From Clostridium sp. CAG:508 (GTDB lineage: Bacteria > Bacillota > Clostridia > TANB77 > CAG-508): a DNA stretch of 38,148 nucleotides. The notes under the pieces are model-generated. The model saw only the letters and a list, made by a program, of their open reading frames with translations. It was not told where the DNA came from and did no database searches. This document shows, piece by piece, positions 30,961 to 38,044 of the stretch; within the stretch, counting starts at the first letter, position 1; each line of letters opens with the position of its first letter. A program made the translations under genes and the position numbers. Where the stretch lies: the NCBI GenBank assembly GCA_000435755.1, contig FR889090.1:16323-54470 (forward strand). Direction: 5' to 3'.

Positions 30961-31587
30961 ATGAATAAAAAACAAGCAGTTGAAATTTTTGAATTATTAA
31001 AAAAACAATATCCTGATGCAAAATGTAGTTTAGATTTTAATACTCCTTTTGAGATGATGGTTGCTGTAATGCTCTCTGCTCAATGCACTGATGAAAGAGT
31101 AAACAAAGTAACTGCCGAATTTTTCCCAAAATATAATACTCCTAAAGCTTTTGCAGATATGCCTTTGGAGGATATTGAAAACTTGATTCATTCTTGTGGA
31201 TTTTATAAAAACAAGGCTAAAAACTTAAAACTTGCCTCTCAAAAAATCTTAACTGAATTTAATGGTGAAGTTCCTCAAACTATGGAAGAATTGATGTCTA
31301 TTCCTGGTGTTGGTAGAAAAAGTGCTAATGTAATAATGCTTGAGGCTTTTAATAACCCTCAAGGAATTGCTGTTGATACTCATGCTAAGAGGATATCTAA
31401 TCGTATTGGATTTTCAAATGCTAAAGAGCCTCAAAAAATAGAACAAGATTTATTAAAACTATTTCCTAAAAAATATTATTATGATGCTAACCATATTTTA
31501 ATTTGGCATGGAAGAAATACTTGCAAATCTCAAAAACCCAATTGTGAAAATTGCTGTATTAAACATTTGTGTAAATCGTGCAAATAG
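30961..31587 (+). CDS. nth: Endonuclease III
   Basis: A 208-aa DNA glycosylase/AP lyase that removes oxidised pyrimidines in base excision repair. The helix-hairpin-helix IPGVGRKSANVIM carries the catalytic Lys120, and VDTHAKRI has the catalytic Asp139. The C-terminal 4Fe-4S cluster cysteines are 188, 195, 198 and 204 with the classic 6-2-5 spacing. Full length. GAGGTG precedes the ATG. It is followed by a hairpin and T run that also contains the next gene's ribosome binding site. Confidence 0.95.
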   Translation: MNKKQAVEIFELLKKQYPDAKCSLDFNTPFEMMVAVMLSAQCTDERVNKVTAEFFPKYNTPKAFADMPLEDIENLIHSCGFYKNKAKNLKLASQKILTEFNGEVPQTMEELMSIPGVGRKSANVIMLEAFNNPQGIAVDTHAKRISNRIGFSNAKEPQKIEQDLLKLFPKKYYYDANHILIWHGRNTCKSQKPNCENCCIKHLCKSCK

Positions 31588-31616
31588 TTGACATTCTCCT
31601 TTTAATGGTATATATT
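31588..31616 (+). promoter_or_regulatory. Promoter of the bactofilin-like gene
   Basis: TTGACA (31588-31593, starting just after the nth stop), 17-bp spacer, TATATT (31611-31616). The transcript would start near 31623, after the 5' arm of the hairpin at 31596-31605. Confidence 0.8.
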
Positions 31617-31644
31617 TATATCAAATTTAAAAGGAGGTTTTTTT
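31596..31644 (+). terminator. nth terminator whose 3' arm is the next gene's ribosome binding site
   Basis: CTCCTTTTAA (31596-31605) pairs perfectly with TTAAAAGGAG (31627-31636), followed by GGTTTTTTTAT. In RNA read through from nth this hairpin plus T7 should terminate transcription or hide AGGAGG (31632-31637). RNA from the promoter at 31588-31616 lacks the 5' arm and stays open. Confidence 0.7.
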
Positions 31645-32790
31645 ATGAAAAAAACATTTAAAATTTTAGCTTTATGTTTTGCTTTATTAGTAGTATTTTC
31701 TTCTGTTTGTTTCGCAACTGATGTAGTTACTACTAGTCAAGAAGGTGCAATGCCTATTGCTGAAACTTCACAAAGCTCAGGAGAGAATGAGACAACTACT
31801 ATACCAAATACTAACTCTGCTGTTTACGAAGGTAACACTAATGTATTACTTAATGGTTATGTTAATGGTAACTCATTTTTAATGGGACAAAAAGTTACTA
31901 TTTCTGGTTATGTAAAAGGTGACTTATTTGTAATGGCAAATTCATTAGTAATTGAATCAGGTGCTGAAGTAACTGGTACTGTATTTGCTTTAGCCAAAGA
32001 AATGAAAATTTCAGGCAAAGTTAATGATGTTTATGCACTTTCACAAGAATTCACATTAGCTGAAAATGGTTTTGTTGCTAGAGATTTAAATTTATCAGTT
32101 AGTACAGCAACTTTCCAAGGTAAAGTTGGTAGGGATGTAAATTTATCAGCAAATACTCTTTCTTTTGATGAGGGTGCTAAAAATTTAATTGGTGGTAATT
32201 TAAATTATAGTACACCAAATGAAGTTACTATTCCTGAAGATGTAGTTATTGGAAAAGTTAATTTTGAAAAAATGACAGTTGAACAACCATCTACTGCTAA
32301 AATAATTTCAAATTATGTTACTAACTTCTTTATTGTTGTGTTATATGCTACTCTAGTTATTATTTTAGCTACATTTGTTACACCAAACTTTGCAAAGAAA
32401 GCAACTTACAGTATGACTAAAAAGCCATTCATATCAGCATTAATTGGTATTGGTGCGATAATATTTGTTCCAATAGCATCACTTATATTAGCTCTTACTG
32501 GTATTTTTGTTTATGCTAGCTGCGCTCTAATTGTTGTATATCTTTTAGTTCTTTCAATTACTATAGCTATTTTAGGTATGGCAATTGGAAACTATTTTGC
32601 AAATAAGTTGAAAAATATAACTAAAACTAAATTTATATTACTTTCTATTGCTTCAGTTGCAATATTATGGCTATTACAACAAGTACCATTTGTTGGAGGA
32701 TACATATCAATATTCACTGTAGTTTTCGGATTAGGAATATTTGTATATTCACTATTTACTAAAAAAGCTTTAGAAGAAGTTAAAGAATAA
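31645..32790 (+). CDS. Exported bactofilin-like/polytopic membrane protein
   Basis: A 381-aa protein. Residues 1-24 form a signal peptide ending CFA. Residues 63-205 are a run of short beta repeats (NGYVNGNSFLMGQKVTISGYV, KGDLFVMANSLVIESGAEVT..) with the rhythm of a bactofilin/polymer-forming beta-helix. About 220-375 hold four or five membrane segments. Such fusions of an external beta-solenoid with a membrane domain occur in many Firmicutes and have no settled function; a role in the cell envelope is inferred. AGGAGG precedes the ATG, the gene has its own promoter, and it ends with a strong terminator. Confidence 0.8.
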   Translation: MKKTFKILALCFALLVVFSSVCFATDVVTTSQEGAMPIAETSQSSGENETTTIPNTNSAVYEGNTNVLLNGYVNGNSFLMGQKVTISGYVKGDLFVMANSLVIESGAEVTGTVFALAKEMKISGKVNDVYALSQEFTLAENGFVARDLNLSVSTATFQGKVGRDVNLSANTLSFDEGAKNLIGGNLNYSTPNEVTIPEDVVIGKVNFEKMTVEQPSTAKIISNYVTNFFIVVLYATLVIILATFVTPNFAKKATYSMTKKPFISALIGIGAIIFVPIASLILALTGIFVYASCALIVVYLLVLSITIAILGMAIGNYFANKLKNITKTKFILLSIASVAILWLLQQVPFVGGYISIFTVVFGLGIFVYSLFTKKALEEVKE

Positions 32791-32795
32791 ATTAT

Positions 32796-32823
32796 GGCTC
32801 TAGTTAACCTAGAGCCTTTTTTA
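32796..32823 (+). terminator. Terminator of the bactofilin-like gene
   Basis: Perfect 8-bp stem GGCTCTAG / CTAGAGCC with a 4-nt loop, followed by T8. It overlaps the 3' end of the converging patatin gene. Confidence 0.9.
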
Positions 32824-33658
32824 TTGCATCTAAATTTTTAATTACACTTTGATACCCGTACTCATAACATTTGTCTAGTTTTTCAATATCTAATAAACCT
32901 ACTTTATCAGTATACACATTTAAAATATAATCACTTGTTTTCAAGCCTTCTTCAGATATCTTACTTCCCATAATGTCAATTGTCTTCATAGCAATGTCCA
33001 TTATGTTACTATCTTTTTCTATTTGATCAGCATCAAATTTTACAGCTAGAACTCTTTCGGCTCCTTGGTTTCTTACTTCTTGTACTGGCACATTATCTAA
33101 TACTCCGCCATCCATAAATGCATAATCTTTTATTCTGCAAGGCATAAATACCGCTGGAAAACTACTGCTAGCTCTTACTGCTTTTCCAACTGTTATATCT
33201 TTAATATATTTACTTTTGTCCTCTGCATTTATTGGAATATTGTTGGTAAATATATATTCTCTTGGATTCATAATATCTACAGTTGGAATTACCAAAGGCA
33301 TTTGAATTTGACTTATTTTTTCTATTCCTTGCTCTTTAGCTACTTTATCATATATTTTTTCAATAGCTTCTCCATTATTAAAACCTGTTAGTGTGATTTT
33401 TTTACTAAAAGAAAAGTGCAATAGCTTAGATATAAGTGGCAAATGCTTTGTCCCTATTATTTCTTTAGCATATTTTTTAAATAGTTCATGTATTTGTTCT
33501 GGTTCAAAGCCCATAGCATATAGGCTTGCCACCATTCCTCCTGCACTTGTTCCACCTATTATATCAACTTTTATATTATTCTCTTTTAAAGCTTTTAACA
33601 CTCCTGCATGTGCAATTCCACGTATTCCTCCACCAGATAGGGCAACTCCAATTTTCAT
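32804..33658 (-). CDS. Patatin-like phospholipase
   Basis: A 284-aa lipid acyl hydrolase of the RssA/patatin family. The oxyanion loop is GGGIRG (9-14), the nucleophile elbow GTSAG with Ser38, and the dyad Asp183 in DGG. The rest (ASSSFPAVFMPC, KIKDYAFMDGGVLDNVPVQE) is standard for bacterial patatins, which cleave membrane phospholipids. No signal peptide, so cytoplasmic. It stands alone, convergent with the previous gene and with its stop inside that gene's terminator. Confidence 0.9.
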   Translation of the reverse strand: MKIGVALSGGGIRGIAHAGVLKALKENNIKVDIIGGTSAGGMVASLYAMGFEPEQIHELFKKYAKEIIGTKHLPLISKLLHFSFSKKITLTGFNNGEAIEKIYDKVAKEQGIEKISQIQMPLVIPTVDIMNPREYIFTNNIPINAEDKSKYIKDITVGKAVRASSSFPAVFMPCRIKDYAFMDGGVLDNVPVQEVRNQGAERVLAVKFDADQIEKDSNIMDIAMKTIDIMGSKISEEGLKTSDYILNVYTDKVGLLDIEKLDKCYEYGYQSVIKNLDAIKKALG

Positions 33659-33722
33659 AATATTCTCCTAATTTTCTATATTATTTTATTGAAATTATTC
33701 CCCATCTGCTACAAATTTAAAC

Positions 33723-33750
33723 AAAAAAATACACTCTTTCGAGTGTATTT
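33723..33750 (-). terminator. Terminator of rpsF-ssb-rpsR
   Basis: AAATACACTC / GAGTGTATTT with a TTTC loop (33727-33750), followed on the minus strand by U7, 5 bp past the rpsR stop. Confidence 0.88.
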
Positions 33751-33754
33751 AATA

Positions 33755-34033
33755 TTATTCTGCTGTGTATGGTAATACAGCTATTTGTCTAGCTCTTTTA
33801 ACAGCTAGTGTAATGTCTCTTTGATGAATTGCACATGCACCAGTTGCTCTTCTTGGAAGTATTTTTCCTTTTTCATTAACGAATTTTCTCAATTGGTCTG
33901 CATTTTTATAATCTAGTTTCAAGTTTTTGTCTGCACATAGTGGGCATACTTTTTTTCTTGCTTTTCTAAATTTAGGATTATAATCTTCATCGTTGTTTCT
34001 CATATTTCTTTTATTGTTCTTTTTGTCTGCCAT
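33755..34033 (-). CDS. rpsR: 30S ribosomal protein S18
   Basis: A 92-aa protein with the S18 core KVCPLCADKNLKLDYKNADQ, then LRKFVNEKGKILPRRATGAC and HQRDITLAVKRARQIAVLPY. The CxxC and later Cys are of the zinc-binding type, and the first 25 residues are a polar extension. Last gene of rpsF-ssb-rpsR. GGGGGAAAG precedes the ATG. Confidence 0.97.
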   Translation of the reverse strand: MADKKNNKRNMRNNDEDYNPKFRKARKKVCPLCADKNLKLDYKNADQLRKFVNEKGKILPRRATGACAIHQRDITLAVKRARQIAVLPYTAE

Positions 34034-34054
34034 TTTTCTTTCCCCCTATTCTAA

Positions 34055-34483
34055 TTAAAATGGTAGGTCATCTCCTGAAGAGATTTCGAAATCTGAACTA
34101 GAGTCTGTAGAAGGCATTGTCCCAAATGTTGCATCAAAGTTATTTGCTGCTCCATCTCCTTCTCTTTTGCTATCTGCAAAATATGCTTCTTCTGCAATTA
34201 CTTCTGTTATGTAACGTTTTTGACCTTGTTCATCATCCCAAGTTCTTGTTTGTATTCTTCCTATTATACCAACTTGTTGACCTTTTTTAAAATATTTGCT
34301 ACAGAATTCACCAAGTTTGCTCCATGCAACTATATTGATAAAGTCTGCTTGTCTTTCTTCTCCTGGTCTAGCAAATCTACGATTAACTGCTAAACTAAAA
34401 GAAGCTACTAATGTGTTGTTTGTTTGTGTGTATCTTACTTCTGGATCTCTTGTTAAGCGCCCCATTAAAATTACTTTGTTCAT
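34055..34483 (-). CDS. ssb: Single-stranded DNA-binding protein
   Basis: A 142-aa SSB with the OB fold in residues 1-105 (MNKVILMGRLTRDPEVRYTQ, FINIVAWSKLGEFCSKYFKKG..) and a low-complexity tail ending in the acidic tip GDDLPF that recruits repair and replication partners. Located between rpsF and rpsR, its usual place in Firmicutes, so it should be the main replicative SSB. Confidence 0.97.
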   Translation of the reverse strand: MNKVILMGRLTRDPEVRYTQTNNTLVASFSLAVNRRFARPGEERQADFINIVAWSKLGEFCSKYFKKGQQVGIIGRIQTRTWDDEQGQKRYITEVIAEEAYFADSKREGDGAANNFDATFGTMPSTDSSSDFEISSGDDLPF

Positions 34484-34504
34484 TTTTACACCTCACATTT
34501 TAAA

Positions 34505-34786
34505 TTATTCTGCTCTTACTGTAATGAATTTTATTACTTCATCCATAATTCTGTAATTTCTTTCTAGTTCAGAAATTAATTCTGGATTTGCTTCGAAGTT
34601 GATAACAACATAGTATCCTTCTTTGTTTTTCTTTACTTCATAAGCTAGTCTTTTTTTACCAAGTTCTTCAACTTTTTCAACTTTTCCATCATTATTGATT
34701 ATGTCTGTAAATTTTTGAGATAGTTCTTTAACTTTCTCTTCTGCTACAGCTGGATCAATAATGACAACACTCTCGTATTTGTTCAT
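34505..34786 (-). CDS. rpsF: 30S ribosomal protein S6
   Basis: A 93-aa S6: MNKYESVVIIDPAVAEEKVK at the start, then KRLAYEVKKNKEGYYVVINF and ERNYRIMDEVIKFITVRAE at the end. S6 pairs with S18 on the small subunit. ATG 34786 is chosen because GAGGAGGTG lies 7 nt upstream; an in-frame start at 34927 would add 47 unrelated residues and would precede the promoter (34860-34888). First gene of rpsF-ssb-rpsR. Confidence 0.96.
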   Translation of the reverse strand: MNKYESVVIIDPAVAEEKVKELSQKFTDIINNDGKVEKVEELGKKRLAYEVKKNKEGYYVVINFEANPELISELERNYRIMDEVIKFITVRAE

Positions 34787-34859
34787 TATATTCACCTCCT
34801 CATGGATATAACCTGCAAGTAAATTGCAAGTAAGGAATTTTTTCCTTTTTAACGTTACT

Positions 34860-34888
34860 ATTATACTATGGTTTACCATAAATTTCAA
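34860..34888 (-). promoter_or_regulatory. Promoter of rpsF-ssb-rpsR
   Basis: Minus-strand TTGAAA (34883-34888), 17-bp spacer, TATAAT (34860-34865). It overlaps the last codons of the small membrane protein gene upstream. The approximately 65-nt leader has ACTTGCA twice, 11 bp apart (34814-34833). Confidence 0.85.
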
Positions 34889-35069
34889 GGGGTTGAACAA
34901 AATTTTCTTCTTCTTGCATGTTTTCATATATTTTTTTCTTTAATCTATATGTTTTTTCATTTTGAATGTTTAGATACCACAAATATGCAAGTATTATTAT
35001 GAAAGCTATGTTGTGTATGTATAAAATTGTTATTGAGGTTAGTATTGTTAGCAAAATTACTGTTATCAT
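34866..35069 (-). CDS. Small membrane protein after the M50 gene
   Basis: A 67-aa frame: two hydrophobic stretches close together (2-17 and 21-36), then a charged tail (EKTYRLKKKIYENMQEEENF). It starts 19 bp after the M50 protease stop with no clear Shine-Dalgarno, so translation might depend on coupling. Its end is overlapped by the rpsF promoter. No family recognised; moderate evidence for a real gene. Confidence 0.5.
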   Translation of the reverse strand: MITVILLTILTSITILYIHNIAFIIILAYLWYLNIQNEKTYRLKKKIYENMQEEENFVQPLEIYGKP

Positions 35070-35088
35070 TGAAACTTTATTTATTATT

Positions 35089-35556
35089 TTATATGCATTT
35101 TTTCTTCCGCTTCTTAATTGCTACTATTTCTTTTAGTATTCTTCCTCCATCTAAAGGATATATTGGTAGTAAGTTAAACATTGCAAGCATTAGGTTTGCA
35201 TATATTAAAGTTTCTTTTGATATTGCCATGTTTTGTGGCATAAAAAAAGCAATTATTGCAATAAATATGTTTACTAGTGGTCCCGCAAATGCAATTACTA
35301 TTTTCTTTATACAAACTTCATTTCCTTTTCGCACTTTTGTGTTATAGTCTTGTATGTAATTTTTAAATAGTATTTGAAATCCTACTGGTGTTATTTTTAT
35401 ACTGCTTAGTTTTAATCCTAAGCATATTCCACATACTAGATGTCCACATTCATGTATTAGTGCTAATATCATTAACAGTGCATATATTTCAATTTGCTTT
35501 GTAAACCAAAATATAATTGCAAATAAAAAAATTTTTAAATCAATTTTTATGCTCAT
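35089..35556 (-). CDS. M50 site-2 protease, SpoIVFB-like
   Basis: A 155-aa intramembrane metalloprotease. HECGH (HExxH, about residues 36-40) and NLLPIYPLDGGRIL (about 128-141) supply the zinc ligands and catalytic Glu within membrane segments. It is shorter than Bacillus SpoIVFB (288 aa) and has no CBS domain. The gene upstream encodes an M23 protein with an N-terminal membrane segment, the architecture of SpoIVFA. In Bacillus, SpoIVFA holds SpoIVFB until a forespore signal lets it process pro-SigK. The pairing supports that role here, but SigK processing is inferred. Confidence 0.8.
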   Translation of the reverse strand: MSIKIDLKIFLFAIIFWFTKQIEIYALLMILALIHECGHLVCGICLGLKLSSIKITPVGFQILFKNYIQDYNTKVRKGNEVCIKKIVIAFAGPLVNIFIAIIAFFMPQNMAISKETLIYANLMLAMFNLLPIYPLDGGRILKEIVAIKKRKKKCI

Positions 35557-35585
35557 CTTTCTCCCCTTTTATATTAACTTTGTAT

Positions 35586-35744
35586 TGATGAAATATAATA
35601 CTTTTTTTCGTTCCATCCCTACTTCATAAGAAGGCGTAACAACAATTTTTTGCAAACATTTCTAATGATTTGAAAAAATTTAGTAACGCCTTCTAACTCG
35701 CTGGTCCCCACAGCCATCACTACAAAAAGTATTATATTTCATCA
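35586..35744. repeat. Intergenic element bounded by a perfect 21-bp inverted repeat
   Basis: 35586-35606 and 35724-35744 are exact reverse complements (21 bp). Inside, AGAAGGCGT pairs with ACGCCTTCT (about 35629-35696), and AATTTTTT pairs with AAAAAATT within that. The layout (long A/T-rich outer stem, G+C-richer inside, nested stems) resembles the element at 2112-2279, but the outer arms differ completely. It sits between the M23 and M50 genes. Confidence 0.6.
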
Positions 35745-35769
35745 CTTAACCATTAAAATTTTGTATGCA

Positions 35770-35916
35770 AATTCTAACAACGCAAGATGCTAAGTATCTT
35801 ATTTAGAATTTTTAAAAGAATTAGTATATTGCTAGGAAGAATTTATTTGAAAGGCAAGGGCGCATACTTTTGTATGTAACCGCGTTTCAAATGAATTCTG
35901 ACAACGCAAGATGCTG
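35770..35916. repeat. Duplicated 23-bp motif with inverted-repeat arms
   Basis: A 23-bp sequence containing ACAACGCAAGATGCT occurs at 35770-35792 and 35894-35916 (21 of 23 identical). Each copy's AATTCT start forms one arm of an inverted repeat: AAATTCTAA with TTTAGAATTT in the first, and AGAATTTATTTGAAA (35838-35852) with TTTCAAATGAATTCT (35885-35899, 14 of 15 paired) in the second. The second encloses a G+C-rich hairpin CATAC/GTATG. With the element at 35586 it fills the 366-bp gap before the M23 gene, where I see no coding frame. Confidence 0.55.
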
Positions 35917-35922
35917 ATTATT

Positions 35923-36873
35923 TTAAAAATTTAGTATTAGTGCTGGGTTAACAGTTCTCTCATCCCTCCTAATTTCAAAATGCAAATGTGGACCTGTAGT
36001 ATTTCCTGTATTTCCTGATAAAGCTATTTTCTGTCCTTTTTTAATCTTAGCACCTTTTTTTACTAAAATCTTACTGCAATGTGCATAAATAGTTGTGACA
36101 TCTTTATTTACAATTTTAACATGTGTGCCATATTCCCCTTCATTTGACACTACTGTAACTGTCCCTTCCATCGCAGCTAGCACTGTTGTTCCAACAACTA
36201 CTCCTAAATCTATCCCAGAGTGGTCTGCAGATACAATTTCGTCTGATTCTCTTTTTCCATAAGCAGAAGTCACTTTTGCTTTTACAGGCAATTGAAGTTC
36301 AAAGTTCTTTTTTATGTATTCAGCATCAATTTCCATTTGACTTTTTTTAGTATTTTCATCAACTTGATTATTTTCTGTAGAGCTTGACCCACCTATTCCT
36401 GTGGTTTCATTATTTGCTTGTTCATTTTGGCTAGTATTATTTTCTGTGTTTTGCTCATTGTTTTCAGTATTTTGATTAATATTTTCAACATTTGTATTCT
36501 GCTCATTATTTACGTTTTGTTTTTCATTGTTTGTAAAAATACTAAATTTGTCTTTATTATTTTGCCAAAATTCATTTACTCTTGAGGATATAACTTCAAA
36601 ATTTATATCTTGACTTAAAAATTCCTGTGTTTTACTTATTACATTTTCTGAAAATAAATAGTTTGCCTCTTTAATTAAAGAAAAGACTAAATAAATTAGC
36701 ACACATAACAATATTTGTATAGCCATTTTTCTATACAAAGAAAACTGCCTTTTTTCAGTTTTATCTCTTACCTGAGAACTAGGCATTCTAACATCACTAT
36801 TATTCAATTTTCTGCGATAGTATATTTCCTCTGCTCTTCTTATTCTTTCTTCTTGTGATAATGTTCTTTCCAA
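35923..36873 (-). CDS. M23 (LytM) domain membrane protein, SpoIVFA-like
   Basis: Cytoplasmic start, one membrane segment (RKMAIQILLCVLIYLVFSLI), a long Asn/Glu/Thr-rich linker, then an LytM/M23 domain with ADHSGIDLG and GPHLHFEIRRDERTVNPALI. The His and Asp of HSGID and the HLH motif are intact, so it could be an active endopeptidase. In Bacillus SpoIVFA the domain is non-enzymatic. The next gene is the M50 protease, so I favour a SpoIVFA-like partner. The start is probably TTG 36873, with GAGGTG 7 nt upstream; an ATG 12 codons earlier (36909) has no ribosome binding site. Confidence 0.78.
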   Translation of the reverse strand: MERTLSQEERIRRAEEIYYRRKLNNSDVRMPSSQVRDKTEKRQFSLYRKMAIQILLCVLIYLVFSLIKEANYLFSENVISKTQEFLSQDINFEVISSRVNEFWQNNKDKFSIFTNNEKQNVNNEQNTNVENINQNTENNEQNTENNTSQNEQANNETTGIGGSSSTENNQVDENTKKSQMEIDAEYIKKNFELQLPVKAKVTSAYGKRESDEIVSADHSGIDLGVVVGTTVLAAMEGTVTVVSNEGEYGTHVKIVNKDVTTIYAHCSKILVKKGAKIKKGQKIALSGNTGNTTGPHLHFEIRRDERTVNPALILNF

Positions 36874-36937
36874 AAAAATACACCTCTTCCTTTGTGGTTT
36901 ATGTTTCATTTATATGTGAGGAAAAAGTGTTTTATTC

Positions 36938-37291
36938 TTAAAATATGAAATTTATCAAAAGGCTAATTGCTAAACCAACTAATAAGGCTTGATTTACTGT
37001 TTTTAACCTTTTACATTTTTTATTTAGTTTTTGTATTGATTGATTTTCTTTTTTGTTTTTGCTTTCAATTTTTGAAATATATTCTGAAATTAGCATTTGT
37101 GCTTCTTTAATTATATAGTCTTTGGAATTTTTAATTTTCTGTGGCTCAGAGTTACTTTCTTTTTTGTCTGTTGATGCAGGTTCCAATTTTGGTATTTTTT
37201 GATTTTCCTTTAACACAACTATTGCCTCTTCTACCAAATTAGAAGGCAAATCTTTTAACACCACAATATTTTTTAAATTACCTGTATTCAT
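36938..37291 (-). CDS. Tail-anchored small protein, unknown
   Basis: A 117-aa protein: the start NIVVLKDLPSNLVEEAIVVLKENQ (8-31), then a polar Lys/Ser/Glu-rich region, a probable coiled coil (about 58-95), and a C-terminal membrane segment (VNQALLVGLAISLLINFIF). No family recognised. It lies between yyaC and the M23 gene, in a neighbourhood of sporulation genes on the same strand. Confidence 0.7.
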   Translation of the reverse strand: MNTGNLKNIVVLKDLPSNLVEEAIVVLKENQKIPKLEPASTDKKESNSEPQKIKNSKDYIIKEAQMLISEYISKIESKNKKENQSIQKLNKKCKRLKTVNQALLVGLAISLLINFIF

Positions 37292-37345
37292 CTTCTCTTA
37301 TCCTTTCTTATGTTTATAACTCAATTTTTTCCATTTTATAATTTT

Positions 37346-37786
37346 TTATACAGGTAATTCAAAAACAATTTTGATAATTTTACTAGCAACTTCATTTGCC
37401 AAATTTTCTATTTGATTCACACTATAGTTGGGCATATATTCTTTTGCTCCAATTATAGTTTTTATATTTATGTTTGCTGGGAAATATATGCTTTGGTTGA
37501 AAGCTTTGCCTATCTCCATTCCACCTCTATTTACATATGTGTTTCCTATGTCTTCTCTTTTTCCAATAGCTGAATCAATTAAAATTATTTGTTTTTTATT
37601 TTCTAGTTCTTCTAAAAAGTAAGTAGCATTTTTCAAATGTACTGGATTTTGCATTGTTCCATAAACGCTTATTTCTGGGCTTGAATAAAAGACCTGTTTG
37701 AGTTTGTCTCCAACTCTAGGTCCAAATGAATCTGGCACTATTTTATTTGTTCCAATACACACAAAAGTATAGCTCATATTTTTCAT
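37346..37786 (-). CDS. yyaC: Spore protease YyaC-like (DUF1256)
   Basis: A 146-aa protein with a hydrogenase-maturation-protease-like fold: FVCIGTNKIVPDSFGPRVGDKL (8-29), VYGTMQNPVHLKNATYFLEEL (38-58), ILIDSAIGKREDIGNTYVNRGG and YYVNQIENLA-type segments match YyaC, a sporulation protein found in nearly all spore formers. It is related to the germination protease GPR fold; its substrate is not established. It starts at ATG 37786 with only a weak upstream site; a second ATG three codons later is possible. It follows the 81-aa gene by 12 bp. Confidence 0.82.
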   Translation of the reverse strand: MKNMSYTFVCIGTNKIVPDSFGPRVGDKLKQVFYSSPEISVYGTMQNPVHLKNATYFLEELENKKQIILIDSAIGKREDIGNTYVNRGGMEIGKAFNQSIYFPANINIKTIIGAKEYMPNYSVNQIENLANEVASKIIKIVFELPV

Positions 37787-37798
37787 ACTCTATTTTTA

Positions 37799-38044
37799 TT
37801 AGTCTTTATCTAAAGAAATTACTATTTTTATATCTTTACTCTTTTGATATTTTTTTATAATATCTTCTGAAAAACCAGCAACCTCATTTGAAATAACTAT
37901 TGTGTCATAATCGTTTTTTATTAGTTCTTTCATTTTATTATCTGTTTGTTCTAAATCTGACAAATAAAAAACATCAAACCCCAAGGCTTCTGGCAAACGA
38001 AAACTTTTTTTATCTTGCTCATATTTAAGCCATGATATTTTCAT
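37799..38044 (-). CDS. Small alpha/beta protein upstream of yyaC, unknown
   Basis: An 81-aa protein: MKISWLKYEQDKKSFRLPEA, LGFDVFYLSDLEQTDNKMKE and then YDTIVISNEVAGFSEDIIKKY and IKIVISL. The second half has the strand-loop-helix-strand look of V-type ATPase subunit F (TIVISNEVAGF..), though no ATPase genes are near. I choose ATG 38044 because GGTGAT, the end of the extended Shine-Dalgarno, lies 4 nt upstream; ATG 38056 is the alternative. Translationally close to yyaC (12-bp gap). From 38057 to the right edge no further gene is visible. Confidence 0.65.
   Translation of the reverse strand: MKISWLKYEQDKKSFRLPEALGFDVFYLSDLEQTDNKMKELIKNDYDTIVISNEVAGFSEDIIKKYQKSKDIKIVISLDKD

Noticed and set aside
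2112..35744. Homology between the two long-arm elements based on the shared GGACCAGCG 9-mer
   Set aside because: The 9-mer is in opposite orientation and at different distances from the arms, so the two were kept as separate observations.
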